From: Adiantum capillus-veneris | Lineage: Eukaryota; Streptophyta; Polypodiopsida; Polypodiales; Pteridaceae | Assembly (NCBI GenBank): GCA_014529385.2 | Contig: CM043944.1 | Location: forward strand, 81,708,384-81,772,383 | DNA length: 64,000 bases | Reading direction: 5' to 3' | Shown here: positions 1 to 11,016 of the stretch, piece by piece | Position numbering within the stretch: position 1 is the stretch's first letter | How the letters are laid out: every line of letters starts with the position of its first letter | Program-made: the position numbers and the translations under genes | Notes under the pieces: model-generated | What the model was told of the DNA's origin: nothing | Seen by the model: the letters and a program-made list of their open reading frames with translations, nothing else | The model's database searches: none

Positions 1-1
1 C

Positions 2-577
2 CCATATCACCCTCAGACTAATGGTTTAACAGAGCGTTTAAATCACACACTCAAGCAAGTAATTGCTGCATTTGTAGATCCTTTGCATCAAGACTGGGAT
101 CAAGTGTTGCCATTTGCAGTCCATGCATACAACACTTCAATCCAGGCTTCCACACGAGTTAGTCCTTTTTGAGCTTTGTATGGGCGCGATCCTCGCCTTC
201 CTCCTGATATGGCAACATTACAACTCACACCATCCAAAGCAGATGCGGTTGACTGGCTACATTATCTCCAGCAGCAACAACCTCTTCTCCGTAGAGCCCT
301 TCTTCACAATTTACACATAGCACAAACCCGTCAGAAAAAAGCTTATGATGAAGGCCGGATCTTGGTGGAATACCCAGTGAATGCTTTAGTACTACTGTAC
401 TACCCCATCCGACGCCCGGGTTTGAGTGAATCTTTGTTACACCGTTGGGTTGGGCCCTACAAAATCCTGCACAGGCTCTGCACCAACACCTATAGATTGC
501 AGCGATTGTCTAACAACCGTATCACCACTGCTCACATCACGCGCATGAAGCCTTATCATGCCCCTTCACAGACGTGA
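2..577 (+). pseudogene. Ty3/gypsy integrase C-terminal fragment
   Basis: This is the end of a gypsy pol polyprotein, entering from outside the window. The first residues read YHPQTNGLTERLNHTLKQ, the integrase core segment whose E is the last residue of the D,D35E catalytic triad. It is followed by the typical WDQVLPFAVHAYN and LYGRDPRLP stretches and a C-terminal domain (RWVGPYKIL...NTYRLQ). A TGA at 170-172 interrupts an otherwise continuous frame (SPF-stop-ALYGRDP), so the copy is dead. The frame ends 31 bases before a purine tract and an LTR, the order expected at the 3' end of an element. The family assignment is secure; the lineage within gypsy cannot be judged from this piece. Confidence 0.88.
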
Positions 578-598
578 TGACCCCCTTCTTCTGTTTTT

Positions 599-607
599 GG
601 GGGGAGG
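599..607 (+). promoter_or_regulatory. Polypurine tract of the left-edge gypsy element
   Basis: GGGGGGAGG lies directly before an LTR beginning TGTGGAG. This is the expected priming site for plus-strand DNA synthesis. Confidence 0.7.
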
Positions 608-812
608 TGTGGAGTAAGTCCACCTGGCAGTACCGGCCCGTGCTGATGTAAGCCTATAAGGCAAGAAAGTGTATCTTGATGTAGGGGGTACATGCTATAT
701 AGGAAAGAACGCGGGCCTGAATGAGGGCAGAGGTTTTGAGTCCAATCTTGAGATCAAACGCACTATGTATTCCACAATATGCTATTTATTTTCTCTAAAA
801 TCCCATCTAACA
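608..812 (+). repeat. 3' LTR of the left-edge gypsy element
   Basis: The segment starts TGTGGAGTAAG right after the purine tract and ends ATCTAACA, giving TGT...ACA termini. A TATATAGG box lies at 696-703. The partner 5' LTR is outside the window, so the right boundary rests only on the terminal bases. Confidence 0.6.
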
Positions 813-2020
813 CAAAAAGTGTCTTAAGGCTGTACCTCAAAAGCTGCAAGACCTTATAAAAACATGTAGTGTATAGTACACTATTTATATCTATGATCCT
901 TGGGTAAACCTATCTTATTCCCTTAGTCTTCAATAGATTATGTAGCCAAAACTGTTTGCTTAATGTCATACCCCATGATGTATTGTCTAGAATCCTAGCC
1001 AATGCATATATATAAAGACATGGGAACATCAAAGCTCATAACATGTGATCTTGTCGATGATGCTACTCCATGAAGACCAAAAGATCTCACATGGTTATAA
1101 CAAAGGTTGACATGCTTTAAAACTAATACATATCTTAAGTAGATGTCTTTACAAACATTTCATAAGAGCTCTTGGGCTCATGCATGATGCATGCTCATGA
1201 ATTAAAACTACCCAAACCAACCACTTAATTTTGTGGCTTACAATTTGCATGCCCAAGAACTATGCGTTATCTTAATGGATGGAACTTGATTACCCCAACA
1301 ATCACCCATATCAATTATTATCCACTTTGATATTAGGCTTTAGCAGTCCACAAGTAATTGTGGGCAAGATGCAAGCTAGAGATCATTGGGAAAGTCATCT
1401 AGGTGTGGTAAGCTAATCGGCATAGGCTGTGTGGTTGGCATTGAGAAACTCTATGAGTGATCCAAATATGGTAGAGTTAATGGTGCATTAATTTAGTTGT
1501 TGATAGATAAATCCTGGGCTTATAAGCCATAAGCAAGATAGCAAGAAAGAGCATGTCTTCCACTTCAAACAAATGGACATCAACATAATTTTTTTCTAGA
1601 CTAACTGCTCTATAACTACTCTCCTCCAAGTTAACTCAAGGCATAGGGCTATAGCTTGATCAAATCATCTTTAATTAACAAGCATGATTAGCTATTAATT
1701 TAATACTTAAGCTAGCTCTAATGCCATTATTAATGATGCACTAGTCCATGAAGAGCAATATAACTCACAAGCATGAGAAGGGAAACAAAGAAGGTTGACA
1801 TGTTTTAAAAAATTTCTTTCTCTAAGTTGAATAGATGGCTTGATGAGATGGTTTGAAGACCTCTTAAGCTTGTGTGTATGCATGCTCATGCATTGAAACC
1901 AAATAAACTAGCTACTTTATCATGTGGTGTCAAACAAAAAATTAGAGACCTTGGAAATCTTTGAAGACCCAATTCCACATAAGAGACTAAGATTTGACCA
2001 TGTGGTTAGATCTCAAACAA
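813..2020. other. AT-rich non-coding DNA with a diverged direct repeat
   Basis: No credible reading frame was seen. Two diverged direct copies (about 1050-1215 and 1720-1915) share a start like 'gatgcta(g)tccatgaag', a middle 'aaggttgacatg(c/t)tttaaa' and an end 'gcatgctcatg(a/c)att(a/g)aaac'. They suggest an old duplicated repeat, possibly a degraded transposon. Nothing else was recognised. Confidence 0.4.
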
Positions 2021-2390
2021 AATTTTAAGAGAAAAACTTGGTAACATTGCCTAATACAAGCTTACGAATGCTCCTATTATCATGAAAGGGAGGCGACTTG
2101 GTTGTACAACCACATCTTATCCTTGTTGTACATTTCAAATTATCTCAAACAATATTTTAAGAGAAAAACTTGGTAACATTGCCTAATACAAGCTTACGAA
2201 TGCTCCTATTATCATGAAAGGGAGGAGACTTGGTTGTACAACCACATCTTATCCTTGTTGTACATTTCAAATTTTAAGAGAAAAACTTGGTAACATTGCC
2301 TAATACAAGCTTACGAATGCTCCTATTATCATGAAAGGGAGGAGACTTGGTTGTACAACCACATCTTATCCTTGTTGTACATTTCAAATT
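2021..2390. repeat. Three-copy tandem repeat, about 120-130 bp unit
   Basis: Near-identical copies begin at about 2021, 2151 and 2271. Each contains 'aagagaaaaacttggtaac', 'caagcttacgaatgctcc' and 'ttggttgtacaaccacatc', and ends at 'tacatttcaaat'. The first interval is longer because of an extra 'atctcaaacaa' linker. There is no coding signal. Confidence 0.9.
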
Positions 2391-3409
2391 AGCTAAAAGT
2401 TCCCGAACTCTCTAATATGATGTTAATCATTTCATAGTTTCTTTGGCCTCTACAATAATGCATAGTCCTCAATCAAATTAGCTCTCTTTTAATAAACAAA
2501 ATATATTGAGGTTATTATAAGATCTAAAATTATGTGTGTACTAGTTTAGCCCTGATAATTTGGAAATGAAATTTTCAAGTATGGTCATTTTAGTTGATAA
2601 CTTGTTTGATTAATGTCATGTTTAAGATATTTAAAAAGTATCAAATGATGAAGTTACTTTTCATGCAAAATTAGGATAGTAGTAGGTTGTGCATGCCCCC
2701 ATATTATGAAGTTGTTCAGTAAACATACACATGTTTTTGGTATATGAGCCATAATTAGTGGTATAGTGGTGTAAAAATAGTTACTACCACATGTGATCTA
2801 TCTAAAGCCATCCTTGTGGACTTTGTATGTATCCCATAAGGAAAAGTAAAGGTAGATCATTATCTTGATGGAAAATAGCTAATGTGTGTTGTATTTATCT
2901 AAGTGCTTTGTGTTTTTCTAAGGTATAAAATATCTCCCATGCAACCTTTTTTTAGCTTCCACTATAGTGTGCTTTTTGCAGAGAAAGATCACATTATTTG
3001 GTGCTTTATCAATGCATGAGATGAGATTTCCTTCTTTTTGCTCACAGAAAGTGCTTTGCATTGAAGACTTTTTATCATATTCATGTTTGCAGGGAAGATT
3101 GAAGTCATAGGAATTGTTCAAAACATGTATAGAATTGTGCATATGTTAAGTTAGAAGGCAGGTTCACAAGTGCTTTTTCCACTAGCCATTTAAGTACTCT
3201 GCATAACTTCTCTTTTGTTGCTTTGCTATTTGGGCTTTTGCAGGTATATGGTTTAGACCTGCTAGCACCTGTGTGGTCATGTCATATATCTAAGTTTTGA
3301 CGTGTACTCCCCCCCCCTTTTTTTTTACCATGGGTGATCATATTAGCAATGAAAATTACGACCTCTTGTAGAGGAAAATACCTCCTTTTGATTGTAGTGA
3401 GAAAATTTA
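2391..3409. other. Non-coding AT-rich DNA
   Basis: I see no gene or recognisable element here. A C9T10-type homopolymer run occurs at about 3309-3328. The segment ends where the copia LTR starts. Confidence 0.5.
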
Positions 3410-3497
3410 TGTTGGGGTATAAAGCCCAATGTGGTCGCCTAGGTAAGTGGGCGGGCCGTCAGGTATGTACACATATTCTTTTGTAAAAACCTAATAA

Positions 3498-5265
3498 TGT
3501 GGTGTGTGGTCGTGTGTCCGACCACCTAGTGTGGGAGGACACTTCTATTGTTCTTGGCATGTAGCCTTTCCAGTGCTCAATATAAGGAGCTGCCTCACTC
3601 GTTGAAGGCAAGCTTAGTTTGGTCCAGTCTCTCTCTCAAGTGTCTTGTAGTGAGCACACTACATTGGTGGAGTTGACGGGCATTAGGAGGGAGTTTTATT
3701 TGGAGTTTCTTGGCGTACTGCAGCGCAGCAGTTAGCTATGGTGAGCTTCCTAGTTGACCCGGGGTAGTGATTTCCGTTGGTATCCTCACTTTTCTCTTTC
3801 TTACAAATCTGCTCTCAGCGTGCCTCGTCACCATCAACATATAGTGTGTGACACCCTATACGTAGGAAGTCCCCCTTCTGCTCGTATTTTGCATCATTAA
3901 TCTTGATAATCCTTTGCATCACCCAACCCCATCATTACCCTACTCGTTGCTCCTTCCCTCCAAATCTGTCATGTTTGTATTGGTTTCAAATCAATAGTGC
4001 AGCTTCTTGCATGCACGAGAAAGAAACCTATAGAGAGAGAGAGAGAGCTGTTTCGAGAAGGGCTGGAGTTGCCATCCCATAGGCTCAGCGGCTTCTAGGC
4101 GACTTCCAGCTTGATCAGAAGGAGAATTTGCTACCCTCATCACCCTTTCAATATTGTTCATCCCCTGCTTCACGAGTCAGGTAGCCGTCAAGAACCCTGG
4201 CAAGCGTTCATATTTCTTGCTACCTTTACTTGGAGTCTCTGCAGATTACTGGTGTTCAAAATTCCACGAAGTGCAAGCACCAACAGCAACGTCAACGTAA
4301 GCTTCTGCTCCTCCGGAGCCCTTCCAAGCTCTCCTAGCCCAACAACTACCAATTGCTCTTGCTACACCAACTTCTCTCGCGGCTCCTGTTGTGTCGGCTA
4401 CAACACTCAAGGAAGCATCAACGTCAAAGACAGTAGCACCTAAAAAGGAAACCCCAAAGAAAGTTGTAATGCCAAGCCCAAAACTGCTAAAGCTGCCCCA
4501 AAATCACGTGCCAAATCCTTTACATCAGCTTGCTACACTTTAGAATTGAGCAGGGTTTCTAAAGCCTTGCAAACTGTGGAACAAAGATGCAAGAGAGTGC
4601 AATGGCCAACTTGTTAATGCATTTGGATTTTTCATGTTTGAAGAGACGGGAGTTGCTGCATTTTGGTTGCAGAGGTGCCCAGTCTTTATGCTCTCATAGT
4701 TGTGATGCAGAACCCCACAGTAGATCTTTTTTACGCATTTAGTGATAGTCTTTTGTCATTTCAGTCTTGTCGACCAATCCTTATCGTCACACCAAACCCC
4801 TTATGGAGATGGATGTATGTCGCAAAAATAAATGTCAAGTCCAAAGTTTGTCCTTCCTCGTCTTGTCCATTACATTGGGATAGCGACCTGATGTTTGCAT
4901 AAGCGAGATGTTCGAGTTCCGTGCCTTGATGATGATCGGCACGATGTCGAGTCTAGCCCCCAAGTTCAGTCCCTAGCCCCTAAGCCGTTGTATGATCACT
5001 CCCCCCGGATGAGGCGTTGGAGTTGATCCCTTTGTGTCAAGTCCCTTCTCCGTCCAAATTTGTAAAAGATGTTCATCTTTTTCTCCCTAAGGGGGGAGGT
5101 GTGGTGTGTGGTCGTGTGTCCGACCACCTAGTGTGGGAGGACACTTCTGTTGTTCTTGGCATGTAGCCTTTCCAGTGCTCAATATAAGGAGCTGCCTCAC
5201 TCGTTGAAGGCAAGCTTAGTTTAGTCCATGCAAGCTTAGTTTTTTCTTGTAGTGAGCACACTACA
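3498..5265 (+). mobile_element. Small non-autonomous LTR element nested in the copia LTR
   Basis: Two 166-bp LTRs (3498-3663 and 5100-5265; TGTGGTGTGTGG...GAGCACACTACA) bound about 1.4 kb without gag or pol. TGGTGGAGTTGACGGG just inside the left LTR (from 3666) could be a primer site of undetermined tRNA type. AAGGGGGGAGG at 5089-5099 is the purine tract. The target duplication is ATAA (3494-3497 and 5266-5269), or AATAA if one base is shared with the LTR end. The LTRs differ mainly in their last third, where the right copy repeats 'gcaagcttagtt'. The element is of the TRIM/SMART class in structure, though larger than a typical TRIM. Confidence 0.88.
4290..4540 (+). pseudogene. Possible captured Lys/Ala/Pro-rich coding fragment inside the nested element
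   Basis: One frame across this stretch is rich in Ala, Pro, Thr and Ser, then reads KTVAPKKETPKKV. After a one-base shift it continues AKPKTAKAAPKSRAKS. The K/A/P pattern resembles histone H1-type tails or another lysine-rich disordered protein. It sits in an element that has no retroviral genes, so capture of host coding sequence is possible. Low complexity makes chance resemblance a real alternative. Confidence 0.3.
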
Positions 5266-5376
5266 ATAAGAACTCACTATGCTCTACACATTTACAGTAG
5301 AGCGAGTTCACCATATCGTGGTGCTCTTCTTCTCGCGCACTCTCTCGCATCGCACTTCCGCTCGTACTCCTTCAAC

Positions 5377-5388
5377 TGGTATCAGAGC
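5377..5388 (+). promoter_or_regulatory. Primer-binding site, initiator-Met tRNA
   Basis: TGGTATCAGAGC lies two bases after the 5' LTR end and is complementary to the 3' end of plant initiator methionine tRNA, the usual copia primer. Confidence 0.92.
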
Positions 5389-6469
5389 TCAGATCGAGGC
5401 TCGGGGCAGCACTACAGGAGGCTAGAGTCACCAGCTCAGATTGGAGTGAAATTCGACAAGCAAAGACACGGCCCCAAATCTCGTGGGCAAGCCCGAAGGG
5501 CTTGGTGTTGTCAGAATTTCATTATGAGGTCATCTCGGCCACCGTTTGGCTTCGACAAAGGTTTGCGCAGGCCATTTTCGACTACGTGGTCTCGACGGGT
5601 GCAGATCCGACTCTGCAAATTTGGGGTTTTCGGCCTACGACTACAGGTGCTGAGGATATCGACACTCCCAGAGTGTTGATTTGTGGCTGTCTACACATCG
5701 AAGGACGGCTCACAGTTCTTGGAGGTGTGTCACATACGACACGGGCGCATCTACACACAGACTGTAGGCGACATCCACTAGTTCATCAGGTAGCTTGTGT
5801 TTGCTGCTTGATATTCCAGATTTCATCCTGACATTGCAGGTACTTCCACATGGGATGTATTGTCAGAGATGATGTATGTCTGTTGAGGGTTTGCTGGCTG
5901 TGAGTCACGCAGCAAACAACTTCTGCAACGGTTACAGCATACAGTGGGAAATTTGTGGATGTATGACTTTGTGGGAAGTCTATGTACTGTCAGATTTACT
6001 ACAGCCTTTGTTGAGGGTCGAGTGAGGTTTTATTGAGCTGGGGGATTCTCAAATGTTGAGATCCTTTCGGTGATACAGGTCTTGGAGCGATCCCTCGAGC
6101 ACCCTTAGATAGGCAGCTAGGATGTATTGACTGTGAGTTAGACAGTTGAGATTGCATCTTTGCTTTACTGCCGTTGAGGCATTGTCACAGTCTATGCTTA
6201 CAGGATAGTGACAGGACAGTCAGAGACAGTACAGGTGCAGGACAGGTTTACCCGCAGCTTACAGTGTCAGAGAGACAGTGTTTTTTGAGCTGTTTTTTGG
6301 TCTGTTTTTAGTACACCAGCCATTTTACAAAGGAGACTCTGCCGAAATTTATGCAGAATCTGAAGCTTTCTTGGTTCATTTGACAGGTTGATATTGGTTT
6401 AGAGGTCAGTTTACAAGGGAAACTTTGCCGAATTTTTCCCAGGAAAGTAAACCACTGTGAAGCGTAGCT
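5389..6469 (+). other. Copia leader (5' untranslated region)
   Basis: This is about 1.1 kb between the primer site and the gag start, long for a copia leader. It contains no convincing gene. The stretch 6009-6080 (around 'gggggattctcaaatg' and 'gatcctttcggtgata') is nearly identical to part of the leader of gypsy element F at 39940-40008. Related 'ggaaact(t/c)tgccgaa' motifs recur at about 6330 and 6418. Confidence 0.6.
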
Positions 6470-7258
6470 ATGGCTGGATCACAGGACACTGCTCTTTACA
6501 ATATCAAGAAGCTGGATGGAACCAATTTCCCATTGTGGAAGAAGCAAATTTGGCACGTGTTGGTACAAAAGAAGCAAATAAAACCTATAAAGCTCAAGGG
6601 GATAAAACCAGAAGATATGGACGAAGATGAATGGAGCGAAATGGATGAATTGGCACTTTCTACCATTATGCTGACTTTGGCAGAAAGCGTTTACTTCAAT
6701 GTAGCAGACGAGATGTCGGCTTATCAAGTATGGTTAAAGCTGAGTGATCTTTATGAGAAGCAGAGTGCATCTTCACACGTATACTGGCTTAAGAAGCTTG
6801 TTGACTTGAAGATGAAAGAAGGGACACCTATGTTCAATCATCTGAATGAATTCAACACAATCTATAGTCAGTTGTCAGCTCAAGGTGTCAAGTTTGATGA
6901 ACCTGTTAGAGCTATGTTCCTGTTGATCACATTGCCGGAAAGTTGGGACACTTTTCGCACAGCTTTGAGTAATTCTGCACCTCCAGATGGTTTGAACATA
7001 GCAGGTGTAGAAGGAAGTCTGCTTACTGAAGAAACCAATAGAAAGACAATGGACAAAGGCAAAGGAACAGCCTTAGTTGTCAGGGGAAGGACCAAAGAAA
7101 AGTAAAAAGGTGGAAAGAGGAATCAGTCTCGTAGCAAGTCCCGCAGTGCTAAAGGCAAGAGTGACATAGAATGCTACCATTGTGGCAAGAAGGGTCACAT
7201 GAAAAGAGACTGCAGAGAATGGAAAGCAGCAAAAGGCAAAGAGAAAGCTGAAGACCAT
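6470..7258 (+). pseudogene. Copia gag (capsid and zinc knuckle), broken by a stop
   Basis: The 211-residue first part has the copia gag fold markers: KLDGTNFPLWKKQIWHVL near the start, then LSDLYEKQSASSHVYWLKKL and the LPESWDTFR segment. A TAA at 7103-7105 interrupts the frame, which continues without shift into the zinc knuckle CYHCGKKGHMKRDC (CX2CX4HX4C, about 7169-7210). In a functional element this protein would package the RNA. The start ATG at 6470 fits the family length and follows the leader directly. Confidence 0.9.
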
Positions 7259-7777
7259 GGTGAGAAGAACAAGTCCTCAGTGAAGATTCAAGAAATAAAT
7301 GTGACAAACACTGTTGCAGAAGATGACAGTCTAGTGTCAGGAGACATCTACTTCTTGAAGAATACAATGGACTCAGCTCTTCTTACAGCATCTGATGGAA
7401 ATGCACTGAGTGACTGGATTATAGACTCAGGGGCATTACTTCATGTGTCTCCAAACAAGGAGTGGTTTACTTCTTATGTGACCACTAAAGATCATGTTCG
7501 GCTAGGCAATGGGCAGACATGTGAGATCTTAGGTGTTGGAGATGTTCAATTGAAGTTTCAGAATGGCTCTTCTTTCACGCTGAAGAATGTGAGACATGTT
7601 CCCGCAATTACAAAGAGCTTGCTCAGCACAGGTTTACTTGATGATGCTGGCTACGTCACCACTTTTGGACAGAACATGTGGAAGATATCCAAGGGTTCTA
7701 TGACAGTAGCACATGGAGTAAAGTCTGGAGGACTTTACATGATTTATGTATCAAATGTCTCTAAAAATGTAACTTAA
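7259..7777 (+). pseudogene. Copia aspartic protease region
   Basis: The same frame as gag carries DWIIDSGALLHVSPNKEW, with the catalytic DSG, followed by VRLGNGQTCEILGVGDV and LKNVRHVPAITKSLLS, all standard copia protease landmarks. The frame ends at a TAA (7775-7777), and the reading frame shifts by one base before the next domain. This part is complete apart from its end. Confidence 0.88.
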
Positions 7778-7794
7778 TGTAACCGAGCAGCCGA

Positions 7795-8516
7795 ACGTTT
7801 CTTTGTGGCATAGCCGGTTAGGACATATGTCCAAGAAGGGAATGGAAATCTTGTCTCGTTCTGGTTATTTGCCTGGCTTTTCATTTAATTATTTTGAATT
7901 CTGTGAACATTGTCTGTATGGTAAGCAAACACAGCAGCCACATAAGCATAGAAGCAGTAGAAGAGATACACAGTTGGCACTTGTTCATAGTGATTTGTGT
8001 GGACCTATGCCTAACCTATCTCTAGGGGGAGCTTCTTACTTTATGACATTTATAGATGATTACTCGAGGAAAGTATGGGTTTACTTTCTCAAGCACAAGG
8101 ATGAAGCGTTTAGTGTTTTCAAAACATTTGTGACACTTGAGGAGAATCAGAGTGGCAAGAAGCTTAAATGCTTACGCACTGACAATGGTGGAGAGTATGT
8201 TTCAAAGGCCTTTCAGGACTTTTGTGAGTCAAAAGGTATAAAACGTGAACTTACTGCTCCTTACAATCCTCCTCAAAATGATGTTGCTTAGAGGATGAAT
8301 AGGACCATACAAGAGAAGGTCAGAAGTATGTTGTCTAATGCACAGCTGCCAAATGGGTTTTGGGCTGAAGCTGTATCAACAGCTGTTCATCTTGTAAATA
8401 GATCTCCTAGCAAGGTTTTGTAGAAGGATTCAGTGCCAGAGATGGTATGGTCAGGCAAAATGCCCTCATACAAGCATCTCAGAGTCTTTGGCTGTGAGGC
8501 ATATACTCACGTTCCA
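7795..8516 (+). pseudogene. Copia GAG-pre-integrase and integrase, catalytic E lost
   Basis: The shifted frame shows WHSRLGHMSKKGMEIL and CEHCLYGKQ (the HHCC finger), then HSDLCGPM with the first catalytic D and LRTDNGGEY with the second. The expected glutamate codon is a TAG (8289-8291), directly before RMNRTIQEKVRSML. A further TAG at 8421-8423 precedes KDSVPEMVWSGKMPSYKHLRVFGC. The protein stops abruptly near 8516 at a deletion junction, leaving the integrase without its C-terminal domain. Confidence 0.9.
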
Positions 8517-9054
8517 AAGGAATTTCTTGCATGGTGATTTAGATGTGGAAATTTACATGCAGCAGCCAGAAGGGTTTGTTGAGATAGGAAAGGAAGATTG
8601 GGTATGCCAATTGTTAAAGAGTCTTTATGGCTTAAAACAATCACCGAGGGCATGGTACCATAAATTCCACAAGTTTATGCTTTCTCAAGGCTACAAACGT
8701 AGTGAGTTCGATCATTGTCTATATACAAAGAAGGCTAAGGATGGTAGTTGGCTGATCCTTATTTTGTATGTGGATGACATGTTGATTGCTGGCAAGCACT
8801 TGGAAGAAATTTCAGCTTTGAAGTCAAAGATGGCAAAATCGTTTGACATGAAAGACATGGGTGAGGCAAGTCATATACTTGGTATGCGCATTGAGAGAGA
8901 CAGATCAAAGAAGTTGATTTGGTTATCTCAAACAGAGTATATTGACAAGGTTTTGCAACGTTTCAATATGGAGAAGGGAAAGGCACTGAGTGTTCCATTG
9001 CCACCATATGTGAAACTTAGCAAACAAGATTGTCCTGTGTCTGAAGAAGAATAG
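8517..9054 (+). pseudogene. Copia reverse transcriptase, N-terminal half deleted
   Basis: Reading resumes inside RT at FLHGDLDVEIYMQQPEGFV. The fingers and the first catalytic aspartate motif are missing. The remainder includes LKSLYGLKQSPRAWY and the catalytic YVDDMLIAG box. A TAG (9052-9054) sits where a glutamine codon would be expected. The junction also changes frame, so integrase and RT are not fused. Compared with an ordinary copia pol, several hundred codons are gone. Confidence 0.9.
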
Positions 9055-9726
9055 GCTGAAATGGATAAGATTCCATATGCATCTGCAGTGGGTAGTTTGA
9101 TGTATGCAATGATTGCTACTCGCCCAGACATTGCATTTGCAGTGGGAGTAGTAAGTCGATACATGTCAAACCCAGGCAAGAAACATTGGGAGGCAGTGAA
9201 AGGAATATTGAGATACCTGAAAGCTACAAAGAGTATGCGTATATGCTATGGGAGCCAGAAGCTAAGTGTAAAGGGTTTTACAGACTCAGATTATGCAGGT
9301 GACTTAGACAACCGAAGGTCTACGTTAGGGTATGTCTTTACATTGGCTGGTGGAGCAGTATCATGGCGTTCTAGATTACAAGATTGTGTTACTCGGTCTA
9401 CTACAGAGGCTGAATATGTTGCAGCATCAGAGGCATGCAAAGAATCAATTTGGCTTAATCGACTAGTAACAGATTTGGGAATCAAAGAAGAGATGCCTGT
9501 GTTATATTGTGATAGTCAAAGTGCTATACAATTGGCTCGCAATCCAGTTTATCACTCAAAGACAACGCATGTGGATGTGAAGTATCATTTCATCAGGGAA
9601 ATGCTCGAGGATAAGAAACTTCAGCTTGTCAAAGTTCACACCACAGAAAATCCTGCTGATCTACTTACAAAAGGACTTCCCTCAGAGAGCTTTGCGTATT
9701 TTCGCAAGCAGTTAGGTGTAGGGTAG
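9055..9726 (+). pseudogene. Copia RT connection and RNase H
   Basis: The frame continues from RT with IPYASAVGSLMYAM and TRPDIAFAVG, then the RNase H segment: GFTDSDYAGDLDNRRST, TTEAEYVAASEACKE and VLYCDSQSAIQLARNP, which carry the acidic catalytic residues. It ends with NPADLLTKGLP near the normal copia C-terminus. This 220-residue stretch has no internal stop and is the best-preserved part of the element. Confidence 0.92.
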
Positions 9727-9804
9727 TACATCACTTCTCTACATCTCTTGTATATTAGCTTGTATAGTAGCTTCCCTCACACTTAAAGTACCACATTGGA
9801 CTTT

Positions 9805-9815
9805 AAGTGGGAGGT
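9805..9815 (+). promoter_or_regulatory. Copia polypurine tract
   Basis: AAGTGGGAGGT immediately precedes the 3' LTR start TGTTGGGG. Confidence 0.75.
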
Positions 9816-10007
9816 TGTTGGGGTATAAAGCCCAATGTGGTCGCCCAGGTAAGTGGGCGGGCCGCCAGGTATGTACACATATTCTTTTGTAAAAACCTAA
9901 TAAGAACTCACTATGCTCTACACATTACAGTAGAGCGAGTTCACCATATCGTCGTGCTCTTCTTCTCGCACTCTCTCTCGCGTCGCACTTCCACTCGTAC
10001 TCCTTCA
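9816..10007 (+). repeat. 3' LTR of the copia element
   Basis: This 192-bp LTR is uninterrupted and serves as the reference that reveals the insertion in its 5' partner. Termini are TGTTGGGG and CTCCTTCA. Confidence 0.92.
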
Positions 10008-11015
10008 ATAATGTCAACCTCCTGCTTGTCAACACTAATAATGTTAACCCTTTGTATTTCATCATTACCTGATGGAGCCACCTGTGCTTGGTTTTCAATC
10101 ACTTGCTGCTCTCTTTGGCCATTAAAATGTGCCTAACCCCTGCCTTGACCAAACAGACGATACATGCCGCCCCTTTCCCTCGGTGGGTGAGGGCAATCTG
10201 GAGCATAGTGACCTTCCTCTCCGCAATTGTAACACCTGCCAGGCAATTGCCTAGCTCTGCCTCTTCATGTCCTTGCTTGACCTCTGTCCATAACACTTAA
10301 ACGCAACTCTTACATATTACTCAGACAAATCTTGAACTGTATGTACCCATTGTTGAGGAACGGTTGCTACCCCTCAATTGGGCTAATTCTCCATTTGAAC
10401 TTCTTCTCTCGGACTCGAAGTTGGATTGGGAACCATCGCCTCATACCCCAACGCACCTTTCTCAATCTTCTTCTTTATTTTCCGGCTCTTAGACCCTGCA
10501 ATAGCAACAGCCCCATTGTAATTCTCTGGGCTCTTGAAAACCACCTTTTCACGAACTTTGAGATGCAAACAAGCCATAAACTTTTCAATTTAAAGTACTC
10601 ACCACCATTGACCAACTGCATGGCCACTGCAAAGTCCCTCCAGCACTCGTTGAAGCGGGCGAGGAAGACACTAAATTCCTCGTTCACGTCCTGCTTCAAA
10701 TTTTTCAATCTTGTATCCAAATCGACAGGAGATACCTTTTTTCAAAAATCCTGTAGAAAACGGGCCCACAACGCTGGCCACATAAGTCTTGGCTCTCCCT
10801 CCAAAGCATAGAACCATGTCTTTGCTTTTCCCCGCATCAACAACAGAATCGTTTGCATTTTGATCTTCATTTGGCACGTGCAATGATAGCATATACAACT
10901 CGAAATCAGCCATCCACTCTTCCGGATCTCCTTCTACGGTGAAAACTGGTCCATACCTATGTGCTACCATCTCTCCTTGATGGAAATAACTGTCTTTAAT
11001 CCGACGAGCAATCAT
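10008..11015 (-). pseudogene. Gypsy gag, minus strand, frameshifted
   Basis: Read right to left, the start is MIARRIKDSYFHQGEMVAHR, then GDPEEWMADFELYMLSL (capsid), then after frame changes FSVFLARFNECWRDFAVAM. A zinc knuckle CYNCGEEGHYAPDC follows at about 10180-10230, and a hydrophilic tail runs up to the copia LTR end. The capsid and CCHC knuckle identify an LTR-element gag. At least two frame changes make it a pseudogene. The remaining gag-pol would lie to the left, where the copia element now sits, but no continuation appears beyond 3409, so the rest is missing. Confidence 0.75.
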
Positions 11016-11016
11016 C

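Larger units (their letters stand above)
3410..5374 (+). repeat. 5' LTR of the copia element, split by an insertion
   Basis: The two pieces, 3410-3497 and 5270-5374, together match the 3' LTR at 9816-10007 almost base for base. It starts TGTTGGGGTATAAAG and ends CTCCTTCA. The break lies within the sequence CCTAATAAGAAC of the intact LTR. A TATAAA lies only about 8 bases from the LTR start, closer than usual for a promoter box. Confidence 0.92.
3410..10007 (+). mobile_element. Ty1/copia LTR retrotransposon, decayed
   Basis: LTRs of about 193 bp bound an internal region with, in order, an initiator-Met primer site, gag with a zinc knuckle, aspartic protease, integrase, the second half of reverse transcriptase, RNase H and a purine tract. 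The order protease-integrase-RT-RNase H defines copia. The element is dead: it has in-frame stops, a frameshift near 7780-7800 and a large deletion joining integrase to mid-RT near 8517. A separate element splits its 5' LTR. Without that insertion it is about 4.8 kb. The outer flanks (ATTTA before, ATAAT after) do not form a convincing target duplication, so one end may have been altered. Confidence 0.93.

Noticed and set aside
3405-10012. Target-site duplication for the copia element
   Set aside because: ATTTA before and ATAAT after do not match well enough to claim.
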